64,000 nucleotides of DNA from Flaccisagitta enflata (Eukaryota > Chaetognatha > Sagittoidea > Aphragmophora): assembly GCA_965153355.1 (NCBI GenBank), contig OZ231127.1:74090001-74154000 (forward strand). The letters are read 5' to 3'. Position 1 is the stretch's first letter. The number at the start of each line of letters is the position of its first letter. A model generated the notes under the pieces. It did no database searches. It worked only from the letters and a program-made list of their open reading frames with translations, and was not told the DNA's origin. Made by a program: the position numbers and the translations under genes. Of this stretch, positions 11,466 to 21,879 are shown piece by piece.

Positions 11466-11788
11466 AGAGAATTTCAGGCTGAAAACGGCTGAAAATTTAA
11501 GAACACCCAGGCTGATTTGAAAAAGTTGTCTCTTATATAAAAAAAGTGTATAAGTCATGGTGCACATAAAGGGGCAATTTTCATGGTCAAGTCATCTTTG
11601 AAAAAAATTTTAATGTGATTAATTTACAATTTTTTTAAAAGAAATTACATTTTCACTGCATATTATATATTTTTTTGCATCAACAAACATTTATGCGAAC
11701 AAAATCAGTATAAAAAGTAAAAAAACTTTTGAAAAAATGAGAAATTTGAAAAAGAATTCTTTGACTTGTTTTGGGTGAAATTCTTAAT
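11466..11788. other. No gene recognised
   Basis: AT-rich sequence with A and T runs. Nothing identifiable. Confidence 0.4.
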
Positions 11789-11911
11789 CTGTCTCTGAAT
11801 GCAAAAATTTGCATCTCCAAAAACATGGCCCTATTCTAAACACATATAAGAAAAAGGCCATGTTCTTGGAAATGCAAATTTTTGCATTCAGAGACAGATC
11901 AAGTATTTTAC
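11789..11911. repeat. Foldback hairpin, ~45-bp arms
   Basis: ATCTGTCTCTGAATGCAAAA on the left pairs with its complement TTTTGCATTCAGAGACAGAT on the right. The stem extends through AACATGGCC/GGCCATGTT around a short loop. Likely the centre or remnant of a foldback MITE. Confidence 0.75.
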
Positions 11912-11954
11912 GCGAAATGACTTGCCAAACTTGCTGCTCGTGTGCACCGCGACA

Positions 11955-12062
11955 TAACTGGCTGTGTTCGTTGGTTGGTCGGTTGGTTGGTCGGTCGGGT
12001 AACGCATTCGTTTGACAATCCACATGTCGCACCTTATTGGCCTACTTGGCCTTGTTATTTAG
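11955..12062 (-). mobile_element. Family D element, truncated copy
   Basis: (GGTTGGTCGGTTGGTT) microsatellite, AACGCATTCGTTTGACAATC, CACATGTCGCACCTTATTGG and CCTACTTGGCCTTGTT. Inverse copies at 18306-18447 and 18577-18690 have the same order. The palindrome end is missing here. Confidence 0.65.
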
Positions 12063-12696
12063 GTCGCCCCTCAGTACAACATTGTCCTAGATCTGATAGA
12101 GATGTGTTGGTACTTACGTCACACTGTATTACCCACTACTTCTCAAAATTCAAGAATTCAATAATCCGAATCAGAAAAGCAAACGCAAAAAATGCTTCTA
12201 GACCATGTCTAGATCACAAAGCACAGGCAATCATTATCAAGGGTACATCAAAGGTACATCAACGATTCTTTTTTTTTTTTTTTTTTGCATCGGCAAGAAT
12301 GATCAGGTGAAAATCGGAATGGAAAAGGAAAAAGTCGGTAAAAAGAAGGAAAACCATGGTATGAAAAGTGGTACAATATCCCTCACTATACCCAAACTGA
12401 AATAAATGGAAGAGGGCCTTGTGAACCCTCACTGACTAGTTGGTACTCTCACCATTCCTAGTTTTCTGTAAAACAGAATCTGAAAAAAATTTCCTTCTCA
12501 ATCCAACCCAAAAGCTTCCCATTAGTAGTTAGGGCAATGATTGTTACTTTTGTTACCGAAATTCAAAAAATCACCCGAGGGCAGCATTGTGAAGAAACCA
12601 TACCCTTAGAGGATAGAATTGAGGTCAAGCAGATCCTTTCCAGCGTTTATTGGACATTTACAAAGGAGTGAACTGAATTCACCATCACAGAATTTA
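12063..12696. other. No gene recognised
   Basis: Contains a T-run near 12270 and AT-rich DNA. ACCATCACAGA precedes the TA-flanked element by a few bases and recurs just after its right end. Confidence 0.4.
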
Positions 12697-14047
12697 CACC
12701 GCTTTTAGATCGGACTCTCGCAAAAAGAAGATATATTACTCATAAAATACTCAAGACAACTGCTTGATTCTTTTTTGCAGTGGTAGATACTTTGATTAAG
12801 TTTTGTTACAAAAAAATAATTGAAGCCCCAGTGTTGATATATTTGCTATAAATTTCATGACAAAAATTAGTCGATTTCAGCCAAAAATGGCCTTTTTCCA
12901 TGGAAAAATGAGATTAGATAGCAGCAGAGCTTCTTTTTTTTCAACAAGAGTGGTACTACAGTGTTAGTTATGAGGAATTAATGAATATTTCTTAAAGATA
13001 CTAAAAGACTTGATTTTTGTGATGCAGTAATGATTGATTTTGACCGCAAAACACCGCAAAAACCTTAGGATTTTGGAAAATTTTGAAAAATTGTCTGCAA
13101 ATTGTTCAAAATTAAAATCAGTGAGAACATTTTTTCCTCACATCGTAATCTACACTAATATAAATTGTCTTGAATTTTAGACCAAGCCCAGCAATTCAGC
13201 TCAATTTGTGTAGAAATGACAACTATGAAATAGAGTAAGGAAAAAGTTGTTGGGGAGAAAAATCCTTCAATGTGGAACATGCAATATTCATTTATTGTAA
13301 GTAGGAGGCTTGAATTTTTTAGTTGGTGGGACATTCTTTGCTTGTAGCAAAACTTAATCAAATTATCTATCAGGGGAAAAAAGAAAAAACTAATTACTAC
13401 AGTATGATTCTTTTGGAATGCAACATAAGTAACCTATTTATCTCCGCTCCTGAGCATCGTAGCACGATGCGGATTGCACCATCGAATAGAGCACGAAAAA
13501 CTATTTTTTCTATGTCTTTTCTAATATCATAATGCGTCATGACATATGTCCACCACGATCCCAGTAAAAACGTTGACATCTCTAAAGTCAAGAAATTGGC
13601 TGTCTGATTCTCCCTCCAAAAAGAATGAGGAGGTTCAGTTGGTCAAATAATCAGCAATCAAGGGGCTTTCAAGTGATTTTCTGGACATACCCAAGAAAAT
13701 ATTTGTGTTGTGATTCAGTTGGCCTCATGATCACCAATTATTTGATGAACGGATCTTTCTCATCTTTTTTAGAAGCAGAATGAGACAGCCAATTTTGAGA
13801 TGTTGAAAATGTCAATGTTTTTACTGGCTTGGTGGTAGAGATACGTCATATTGCATCATGACATCAGAATAGACATAGAAAAAATAGTTTTTCGTGCTCT
13901 ATCCAATGGTGCAATCAGCATCTTTCTACAATGCTCAGGAGCGGAGATATACAGGTTTCTTATGTTGCATTTCAAAAGAATCATACTGTATAAATAGTTT
14001 TGGAGTTATACATCTTCTTTTTGCGACAGTTCGATCTAAAAGCGGTG
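12697..14047. mobile_element. TA-flanked element with CACCGCTTTTAGATCG ends
   Basis: Left end CACCGCTTTTAGATCGGACT and right end AGTTCGATCTAAAAGCGGTG are inverted repeats that continue through TCGCAAAAAGAAGAT. TA lies at 12695-12696 and 14048-14049. It is 1351 bp long, including the nested 589-bp element, and has no transposase ORF. The ends resemble the CACCGTCTTCGGATCGGACT family at 20881 and 24865. Confidence 0.8.
13400..13988. mobile_element. 589-bp TA-flanked foldback MITE, copy 1
   Basis: CAGTATGATTCTTTTGGAAT at the left and its inverse ending ATCATACTG at the right, with about 200-bp imperfect inverted arms. TA lies at 13398-13399 and 13989-13990. It is nested inside the 12697-14047 element. 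A second copy of exactly the same length is at 29401-29989. Confidence 0.88.
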
Positions 14048-14121
14048 TACCATCACAGAGCCGAAAAAAAGACAGCATAACAGAAAGGCCATTATTATAA
14101 ATTCTGAAAGAAAAAGAATAT

Positions 14122-15084
14122 TTAAGAGACAGTGGCTACGGGACACGAAGTTATACTTGACATATCCCTTCTTAAACATGATTCCGCCCTCTGACGACAA
14201 AAAGGGGCACTTTTGAGAAATTCCAAGAAAGCCGAGCGAAACCTCGAGGATGCGATGAGATATATAAATAGATTGACGCTCGAATTCAAATTAGTTACAA
14301 AGGCCGCAATAATCATTAATGAATCCATCCATAGACCAGGCTTTTGGCGCGACGTGAATAACAATCCATGACAAATAGTTTCAATGATCAAACAACAACA
14401 AAATACCGCCGCTATGAGAATGACTAGTTTTTGAGAATCATCGGTAGATGGCACGCGGACCTCTTTCAGGCGATGTATAATGTGGATTTTAACTAGAATA
14501 TAACCCGTCACCGTTACCATCGTCACCGCTAAAATGATTGTATGGATACATTTTCCTAGCGCGCAATTATGAACAAAGCTACAGGAAAATTGCATAAGCC
14601 CACAAAATGCTCCAAATGAGAAACCACCGCCGAGGATCGTGGAGATACAAAGCTCTATAGAAGCTCTACGTAAGGACTTGTTTTGAAACGCCAAAGCATT
14701 TTGAGCGGTGCTGATGGCCAAAGCTCGGACGAAAGCGATATGAATGGTCATCCATCGATTCAAGTTTTTGGCCACTTCAAAAATCCATATCAACGTCGCG
14801 ATCCCGTGGATATTGCCACTCCATTGCTGGGTAGCCATCATGATGGAAGTGACACCGACGGACAGATCTGACAACGCCAATGCCAGCATGTAAAGATGTC
14901 CTTTTGTCCGTTGTTGTCGTTTCATCATCTGACGGACAACGAGGAGGATGAGGACGTTGGAGAGGATGGATGAGATGGAGAGGGTGGTGACAGCTTCATG
15001 ACCATGACCAAATTCATATGACAGTTCGTCTGGGATCGAAGTGTTGGTGGAGGGCGTAACGGATGGAGTTTCTGTAGTTGTCAT
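14122..15084 (-). CDS. Class A (rhodopsin-like) orphan GPCR, intronless
   Basis: The first ATG in frame is at 15084 and gives 320 residues. The open frame extends 12 codons further, but that part overlaps a family C repeat. Seven hydrophobic segments are visible. TM2 carries LALSDLSVG (the class A LxxxD pattern). TM3 ends in FVRALAIS, where the DRY arginine is kept but the acidic residue is lost. TM7 ends NLFIY followed by LIASSRFRSAF, where the usual NPxxY proline is Leu. I see no Cys at the usual start of TM3. The N-terminus is short, Ser/Thr-rich, with an NTS glycosylation site. The C-tail has a CxxC-like cluster and Ser residues. It likely sits in the plasma membrane and signals through G proteins; the ligand is unknown. 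Confidence 0.8.
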   Translation of the reverse strand: MTTTETPSVTPSTNTSIPDELSYEFGHGHEAVTTLSISSILSNVLILLVVRQMMKRQQRTKGHLYMLALALSDLSVGVTSIMMATQQWSGNIHGIATLIWIFEVAKNLNRWMTIHIAFVRALAISTAQNALAFQNKSLRRASIELCISTILGGGFSFGAFCGLMQFSCSFVHNCALGKCIHTIILAVTMVTVTGYILVKIHIIHRLKEVRVPSTDDSQKLVILIAAVFCCCLIIETICHGLLFTSRQKPGLWMDSLMIIAAFVTNLNSSVNLFIYLIASSRFRSAFLEFLKSAPFCRQRAESCLRRDMSSITSCPVATVS

Positions 15085-15097
15085 AATTGAGAAAACA

Positions 15098-15262
15098 AGG
15101 CTGTATACATGGCTACCCAAGACGCGTGCGGGGGGACAGGGGCTGTGATGAAAAGACTAATTAAAGAATTTTGGCAGGAACAGTGATGCAAAAAAAAGGC
15201 TTGTAAACGCTGAAAAAGTTAATGGTGACCGGTGGGTTATAGAGTTGCGTGCACGCGACTAA
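15098..15262 (+). mobile_element. Family C element upstream of the GPCR
   Basis: AAGGCTGTATACATGGCTAC, GACGCGTGCGGGGGGACAGG, then GTGGGTTATAGAGTTGCG and TGCACGCGACTAAAA. This is a degenerate full-length family C copy. Its left end lies about 15 bp upstream of the GPCR ATG, so the receptor's 5' leader or promoter is likely repeat-derived. Confidence 0.6.
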
Positions 15263-16674
15263 AAGGTAATTTTCCTGTTGATATATCTCACTACGAATAG
15301 ATACTGAAATTCAAATTTTCGAACCGCAACCACAAGGAATGCTTCAATGGCAACAACGCTCAGTTGGGTGAAGTAACCAAAGCAATGGTTTTTTAAAACT
15401 TTTCCTTGAAATCAGTTATAGGCCCTTAGGGCTTAGCAAATTCATTTACCCGTATTTTTGGCGCTTGTTTTGTGACTACGCATTTTCCAGCAGTGGCTTA
15501 TGGTAGTCTAGTTGGGCGAGTAGAGATAGCTTGGATATCAAATTGCCAAGTTTACCATCAGATACTGTGTATTTTTCTTCATGAAAACATCTGATATATT
15601 CTATTCCCTTTATCATTCGGTGTTTAGATATCCAATGGACGGATTTTAGTTGCAACCTGCTAGGAAATTATGTTAACTTTCTTGAAATGTTTTGAATGAT
15701 ATTTTCTACTACTTCACAAAATCGTCTCTGAAGAGCAATAATTGTGAAACATGTATCGTTCAAACAATTCAGTTTTGAGTTTTATCCATTTTTCATTACA
15801 ACAAAACGCGTCATTGAAAATATTTTTACTTTTTTCAAATGTTTTGAATAAATTCAAAACCAACTATAAAAGAATTTGGAGCAAGCATTTCTCAGCTTTT
15901 GATTAATGTCACTATTCAGCGTAGATTACAAATTCCAACCGAATGGAAACAAAACTCTCCTCTGTTCACTCAATTGCGTTTTTAGAGAAAACGATCTTTT
16001 GTGGTAGCGAGGGAGAGTAAAAATCTTCTTCCCATTTTCGTTGTTGGATTAGTACATGACACATCAAAAAATATTCGACAATGGAATAGATATGACAGTC
16101 AGCTAGTTTTGTCTTTTGGTCAATAGTATTATACGCAAGGGAACCCCGTTCCATCAGACCTGCTTTTAACGGAATTCCATCTGTAACAGATACTGAATAT
16201 TGGTCCTCTCAACCTCTTGTCTTTTATTTCCTGTATCGCCTATAAAAGAATTTTATAGGAGTTTCTGATCGCTTGAAACCCATTGGAGCGGGATTCAACT
16301 GTAGCTCTTTCAGCCCCCCAAATGCAGAAGATCTTAGCAGATATTTTTTAGCTGATAAACTCCTGCCAATTTTCACTCCGCTTACCTATTGTTACAAAGC
16401 AAAAGAGAAATAAAATAAAAGACTTTAATAGCTAATCGATAATTTTGACAATTAGGTTGATATCGTTTTCTTCCTGGCATTCATGATACAAAGCAGGCCT
16501 AATTTCTTTGATCCAAACAGCGGCTCAGCGGGAAATAAAACCTATTCTTGTTTTAGGTGCATAAAAACAACTCATCATAAGGTTTCAATACATTTCTCTG
16601 TTCCTCTCTGCTTCAGTTCACTTGTTTCACTTTTCGGTTTATTGGTTGGTCTGTTTGTCGATTACTCACAAAAT
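15263..16674. other. No gene; small perfect hairpin at 16239-16259
   Basis: AT-rich DNA without a convincing exon. CCTATAAAA GAA TTTTATAGG at 16239-16259 is a perfect 9-bp stem with a 3-base loop. Confidence 0.45.
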
Positions 16675-17000
16675 CAGGCCTGTATATTCTTGAGTTTTCC
16701 CCCCCCCCCGGTGGGGGGGGGGGAAAATCAAAGGGTCTGGAGATGGGGAAGGAAATCTAAGGGGGAAAAAAGAGAAAAAAAAGGAAATTTGGGGAAAATA
16801 TAACTTTTTACAGTACCAAATCATAAAACTCAATTAGTAGAACACAATTTAACACTATTTAAACCTTAACTACATAGTTTTATTGCTATATGGGGAAGAA
16901 AATCATGGATATAAAAACGCGACGCGACGCGTCGCGGGGAAGAAAATCAAAGGCAGGGGAGGGAAAAAAATCAAAAGCGACTCAAGAATATACACCCCTG
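16675..17000 (+). mobile_element. hAT-like non-autonomous MITE, 326 bp, copy 1
   Basis: Ends CAGGCCTGTATATTCTTGAG and, inverted, CTCAAGAATATACACCCCTG. An 8-bp target duplication CACAAAAT lies at 16667-16674 and 17001-17008. TIRs starting CAGG with 8-bp duplications are typical of the hAT superfamily. Inside are C/G homopolymers and a GCGACGCGTCGC palindrome. No transposase. The copy at 51433-51758 has the same length in reverse orientation. Confidence 0.9.
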
Positions 17001-17510
17001 CACAAAATACCTTTTCGGTATTTTCCGCCCCTGTCCAACTGTCCTTGACAATTAGGGTTGTTGTAGTTCTTAAGGATAGTTTCTTCCCTTTGAACATCCC
17101 ACGCTCGCCACATTTATATGTATTTGCGTACTGGAATCGAATTCACGGTTTTTGGACTGAGGTCAATTCAGTCGGTGATTGTTCGCTCAATTTGTAGCAA
17201 GGGCATTCTTCTAAGGATGAAACGTTTCCCTAATAGTTGAGTGTAGACTTAGGAGTCATATTGAGTTGATGTGCATTAGAGCATGAATGAGAATGAGGCA
17301 AGACTGAGGTGAGAAGGAAGAAAAGTACAAAATTCTTTTCGTGTGCATCTTCCCACATCTATAAGAGTTCATGTCTGTCCGTTGGTCCATTGGTTGGTTG
17401 GTCTATCTGTCTATTGGTCTATCACGCATTTGTTAAAATAGCGCATGCCAATTACGGCTTCTTTAATTCTGTCACCCCTCTTGCCTCACCACATTCACTT
17501 TCATTCTGTC
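17001..17510. other. No gene; family C/D microsatellite fragment
   Basis: 17377-17440 has (TTGGTTGGTCTATCTG)-type repeats related to the C/D microsatellite cores. Otherwise nothing is recognised. Confidence 0.35.
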
Positions 17511-17596
17511 GTTCATTCATTCATTCATTCATTCATTCATTCATTCATTCATTCATTCATTCATTCATTCATTCATTCGTTCATTCATTCATTCAC
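17511..17596. repeat. (ATTC)n microsatellite
   Basis: About 20 tetranucleotide units, one with a G interruption. Confidence 0.95.
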
Positions 17597-18169
17597 TTAT
17601 TGTTATTCAACAAGGCGCGCATATTGGCCATAACTTGATCTCTTTTTTAATTGCGCCACTGTCAAATTGTTTTAGATTCTGTCAGTGCGAGCGGAAAACA
17701 CAAAAAAGAGAAAGAAAAAAATCTGAACACGAATATTATCTTCTATTCAATATCTGCGGTATGCGACATTCACAGACTTCAGTTTAAACAACGTGAACCG
17801 ACTAAGATTCAATCTAATACGTCATATGGTGAGCGTGATCCATCAAGGTTGAGATGGTACATAATGATGAGGTCAACTTCATGTATATTAGAATTTCAAG
17901 ATGACAAACAAGACGCAAAAGGATTGTTTGTGTTGCACCAATGGGAGAATATACAGACGAACTGATGTTTACAAACTGACTGCAGGTGTTTGAAAAAAGA
18001 AATGTTAGTAGTTTTATCAAAACAAGGCCAGAAACACAGCCACCCGAGTTGCATGTGAGTAGGTAGGTGTAGTGATGAAGGAAGGTAACTAAGAATTTGG
18101 GCAGGAGCAGTAGTGCCAAACCGCTCGTAGTGGCAGTAGTGGCAAAAAAAGCAAAGCTTTACAGATGAA

Positions 18170-18235
18170 CTAACCAACCGATGGACCGACCGGTATAGCG
18201 AGTTATAGAGTCATTGCATACAACTAAAAACGACT
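18170..18235 (+). repeat. Family C end fragment
   Basis: AACCAACCGATGGACCGACC, then GCGAGTTATAGAGTCATTGC, ending ACAACTAAAAA. The palindrome has decayed. 17597-18169 before it has no recognisable gene. Confidence 0.5.
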
Positions 18236-18305
18236 AAATACAAACAATAAAGTATCAATTGATAAGATGTAAAGTGTCCAATGATTTTACAAAAAAGACT
18301 TAATT

Positions 18306-18447
18306 CAACAAGGCCAAGTAGGCCAATAGGTGCGACGTGTGGATCGACAAACGAATGCGTTACCGACGGACAGACCAACCAAACGACCGACCGACCGACC
18401 GACCGAACGACACAGCCAGTTATAGAGGTTCTTTGTCGCACCTAAAG
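18306..18447 (+). mobile_element. Family D element
   Basis: AACAAGGCCAAGTAGGCCAA, TAGGTGCGACGTGTGGATCG, a (GACC)n core, CACAGCCAGTTATAGAGG and a GTCGCACCT end followed by AAAG. Same order as the next copy, 271 bp downstream. Confidence 0.7.
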
Positions 18448-18576
18448 ATGAAGAGAAGGTGATTGAATTAAGATAAGCAATATCTCACATAGTAATTTCA
18501 AATAATGCTCAAGGCAAAGTACTAGTCTTTATCATCAGTTTTAGTACCATATCCTTAAATGAAACCGTTTTGTAAC

Positions 18577-18690
18577 AAGGCCAAGTAGGCCAATAAGGTG
18601 CGCCGTGTGGATCGTCGAACGAATGCGTTACAGACCAACCGACCAACCGACGGACACAGCCAGTTATAGAGGTGCGTTGGCGCACCTAAA
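18577..18690 (+). mobile_element. Family D element, second copy
   Basis: AACAAGGCCAAGTAGGCCAA, GTGCGCCGTGTGGATCG, GACCAACCGACC and the terminal hairpin AGGTGCGTTGGCGCACCT followed by AAAA. Confidence 0.75.
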
Positions 18691-19020
18691 AACCTGCTTC
18701 ATGAAAACAAAAGTATAAAACTCAAATGAAAAAAAAACTTATTCAAATCTTTCAGTTGTAATTTTTCTTTGAACATCGTTACTGAAAAGGTAAAGTGGGG
18801 TGGCAGGTGATTAATATGTGTTTACATCATATCGTCACCCCTCACCAACCATATGAACAAAGAGCTTTGATGTATTCTGCGTGTCTGTTTGTTGTAAGCG
18901 ATTCAAGGATCGATGTATAGAATGTCATGGCTTTTTTTTATTGGTCACGTTAACCTTTTTACTAAGGTAGTTTTCGTTCAAGGATATCACGAGTGTCTCT
19001 AATGTGATTTTATTTCATTA
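18691..19020. other. No gene recognised
   Basis: Mixed AT-rich DNA. Nothing identifiable. Confidence 0.35.
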
Positions 19021-19205
19021 GTAGCGTGCACTCAACTCTATAACCCGCTTTCTGTCGGTCGATCGGATGGATGGATGGTCGGCGTTTAGGAGTGGTTTTC
19101 GCATTACAGCTCCTGCCCAAATGCTTGGTTAGCCTTTTTCATCACTGTCCTTGCCCAGTCTCCACCCGACTTAGATGGCCGTAAATTCGGTCTTGTTTCC
19201 TAAGA
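19021..19205 (-). mobile_element. Family C element, diverged
   Basis: TAGCGTGCACTCAACTCTAT, AACCCGCTTTCTGTCGGTCG, (GATG)n, CTCCTGCCC and a CGTAAATTCGGTCTTGTTTC end. Same order as 20413-20575, with more substitutions. Confidence 0.55.
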
Positions 19206-19439
19206 TCGCGGACACGGGTCATTTAAAAACGACACAAAACAAAAAAATATTCTGATTTTCCACCCCTTTCCTGTGTTTCCCCTCTGCTTGTGCTTATTCG
19301 TTTAATGACCAATTACAAATTTGTTTCAGTTTTGAGTGAAAGCATCAGTGATTTCTTTAGATCATCTCAAGTAATAAAAGTCACGTAGTTGATGGTACCC
19401 GTCCCCCTAACTGATTATTTCAGGGGATGTGATTGAGAA

Positions 19440-20095
19440 ACAGGTAGCAATCCAATTACGGTTTTGATTCTAAAAACTTTGAACTTTGAGGCTTAGAACT
19501 TTGAGTCTTAGATTTTAGCCAGGAGGCTGGGGTTTGGGTTTGAAGTTGAGGGCTGTTATTTTAGGTCTGGAGACTGGTACTTTGGCTAGGAGGGAGGGAA
19601 GGAGGGGCTGAAATTCATTTATGTGGTAAATGAAAACAGAAAAAATCGTTAAATTGCAAACGTCCTATCTCTAAAGAACACAGGGGAACTTTTACCAATG
19701 ACTTATGCTTGGAACTTGAGCCTTGAAGCTGGGATTTGAGCATTGACGCTGGTATTTTAGCCTCAAGTCTTGGATTTGGGCCCTGAGCCTAGGATTTTTG
19801 CCTTGAGATTAGGAAATAAGCCTAGGGGTGGGGATTTGAGCTTGGAGGCCCAGATTTGAGCCTGCAGGGTGGGGTTTGAGGCTCAAGGCTGGGATCTGAG
19901 CCGTCAGGCTGGGACTTGAGCCTTGAGGCTGGAATTTGAGCCTCAAGGCTAGGATTTGAGCCTCAAGATGGCTGTCTTGGGAAGGGGGGACACCCTCATG
20001 AATGCATGAATATACACACAAATAAACAAACTAAGTCCCCCTGTGTTCTACAGGACTTCGTCCCCTTTCAAGGGGCCTCGGCCCAAAAAGCAAAG
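19440..20095. repeat. Family B minisatellite block with one hairpin end
   Basis: Diverged ~20-bp units (GGGATTTGAGCCTTGAGGCT type) from about 19480 to 19970. Then CCCCCTGTGTTCTACAGGAC and CCCCTTTCAAGGGGCCTCGG at about 20035-20090, the family B box. The left box is missing. Confidence 0.6.
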
Positions 20096-20412
20096 AATCA
20101 TTGAAAATAATGCATGAATGAGTCAGAAAAAGGGGGAGGAAGAAATGCTAAAAATAAACTTTATCAGAAGAAACTCCGCTTGACAACCATAAATACCAAA
20201 ACGAAGGTGTGGGATTATCCATTAAGAAATATTTCGATTTTTAATTGGCAACTCGGCTTTTTTTTCATATGATTTTTTTTACGACAAAAAAAAATGTTCG
20301 AGATATTCGGAAATTCTCTTTGATACCCCATACACCGTCATCAGATTGGACTGTGAACTACTGTTCTTAAGTCGCATGACACACTGATAGCCCTGAATTC
20401 AACATGTTTTTT

Positions 20413-20575
20413 AGTCGCGTGCACGCGACTCTACAACCTGCTCTGTCCGTCAATCAGTTGGTCCGTCTGTCGGTCGGTCCGTCTGTTGGTCGGTCCGTCA
20501 CGCTTAGCTTTTTTTCGCCGCCCCTGCCTACCCACACCCGACTAAGGTAGCCGTGTATCCGGCCTTGTTCTTCTT
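20413..20575 (-). mobile_element. Family C palindrome-ended element, good copy
   Basis: Begins AGTCGCGTGCACGCGACT and CTACAACCTGCTCTGTCCG, then (GGTCCGTCTGTC)n, CGCTTAGCTTTTTTTCGCCG, and ends CCGTGTATCCGGCCTTGTT. It lies 40 bp before the start codon of the next gene. Confidence 0.75.
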
Positions 20576-20615
20576 TAAAATCGGATAGCTTAGTTTCATT
20601 ATATACTGATTAAAA

Positions 20616-21879
20616 ATGCTTTCGAGTGTGTCTTGGAGGAACTCTAAAAGAGGGATATTGGAAGACGCCGAAGAATGTGACGCAGACGTTGAAATAACGA
20701 GTGAAAACGGAAATGAAACAAAGGCTAATGTGGGCAGTGGTAAGTGCTGAATTTAGTACAGTGGAGCACCGCTAGAGCGCACCCGCTAATAAGCATGCCC
20801 GCCTATAAGGCATGAAACTTACTGTCTCATGAGAGATTTCATGATTATTTCTATATTGGCAATAAAGCATCTTCACCATACACCGTCTTCGGATCGGACT
20901 ATGAAATGCAAAACCTTTATAGCTTCTAAACCACTAGGAAAAAAGTCATGAAATTTTCAATGAATATTGGTAACATGTGACGGTTTTTGCATGTCAAAGC
21001 TCAGATCATAATATAGTAAAGGTGAAGGGAAAACCAAATATTGAAAGAAAACCCATTTTTAATTAGGATCAATTTTTCCCCATTTCCTTAGAAAGGAGTT
21101 GTCTTTATCTGCTTGAAATTGTTTTGTACTTCAACAAAAACTCTTGGATTTATATTCAATGACAGATGTTAACTTATGTATTATCTATTTGCTGCATATT
21201 CTGAGAGAAAAACAGCACCTTCAAAAAAAAAACAGGTAAAAAAAGCCACTTTGCTTAAAAAATGGATGTTCATTCAATATTTTGTTTTCCCCTCACCATT
21301 TCTATATCATGATCTGAGCTTTGACATGCAAAAACCGTCACATATTACCAATATTCATTGAAAATTTCATGATTTTTTTCCTAGTGGTTTAGGCCTCATG
21401 AGATATTTCATAATTATTTCTATATTGGCAATAAAGTATCTTCACTATAAGGCATACTTTTGTCCAGTCCCTTGAAATGCGCTCTAGTGAAGCTCAACAG
21501 TACTTCATGGAAGATGAGTGGAACTTGATGTTCAACGTGTAGCGAGAGGATGTATGAAATAGTCGAAAAAGCTTCAAATGGTCAGCGGTACCTGTTGCCC
21601 TTTAGTTGGTGTATTTTTGGATGATGTTTTCAAAAGTGGGGTCCCAAAGTCTGATCTTTTTTATAATTAGATGTATTGTTATCGTATATTCGTACTTTCA
21701 TATTCATATTTGGGTACAATCGTTGGGAGAGTGTAAGAACACTTAGAGAATCATTTGGCTACAAGTCACTGGTTGAACTATTTCAAAAAGCCAAAATGAA
21801 ATTCGATGCATCCGTGTTATCTCATCATAACCCCATCATCAAACATCTTGCACGTAACTTGGTTTTGGATAACGAGTAG
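20616..21879 (+). CDS. Hypothetical small protein, two exons (20616-20739, 21671-21879)
   Basis: I do not recognise this protein. Exon 1 starts at ATG 20616 and ends at a good donor (AGTG then GTAAGT). Exon 2 follows an acceptor ending TTATAATTAG and runs to TAG at 21877. Joined they give 333 nt, exactly 110 codons plus stop, with matching phase 1. The N-terminal half is acidic (DAEECDADVEI). The C-terminal half starts with a hydrophobic stretch (VLLSYIRTFIFIFGY) that could be a membrane segment, then a basic helical tail. The intron is almost filled by two nested TA-flanked elements. Additional exons or a non-coding origin are possible. Confidence 0.4.
20759..21500. mobile_element. TA-flanked Tc1/pogo-like MITE in the intron
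   Basis: Left end CAGTGGAGCACCGCTAGAGC and right end, read inward, CTGTTGAGCTTCACTAGAGC. TA lies at 20757-20758 and 21501-21502. It carries the CACCGTCTTC element inside it. Ends beginning CAGT with TA duplication fit pogo/Tigger-type elements; this is an inference. Confidence 0.6.
20881..21393. mobile_element. CACCGTCTTC-type foldback element, right end truncated
   Basis: Left arm CACCGTCTTCGGATCGGACT to about 21010 is mirrored at about 21310-21390, but the outermost ~55 bp of the right arm are missing. A ~57-bp segment (CTCATGAGAGATTTCATGAT, ending before the TA) flanks it on both sides as a direct repeat, at 20826-20880 and about 21396-21449. Confidence 0.7.
21550..21605 (+). repeat. Solitary family A outer end
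   Basis: AAATAGTCGAAAAAGCTTCA, then ATGGTCAGCGGTACCTGTTG and CCC. This matches the outer end of the 5971-6615 element but has no hairpin box next to it. Confidence 0.55.
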
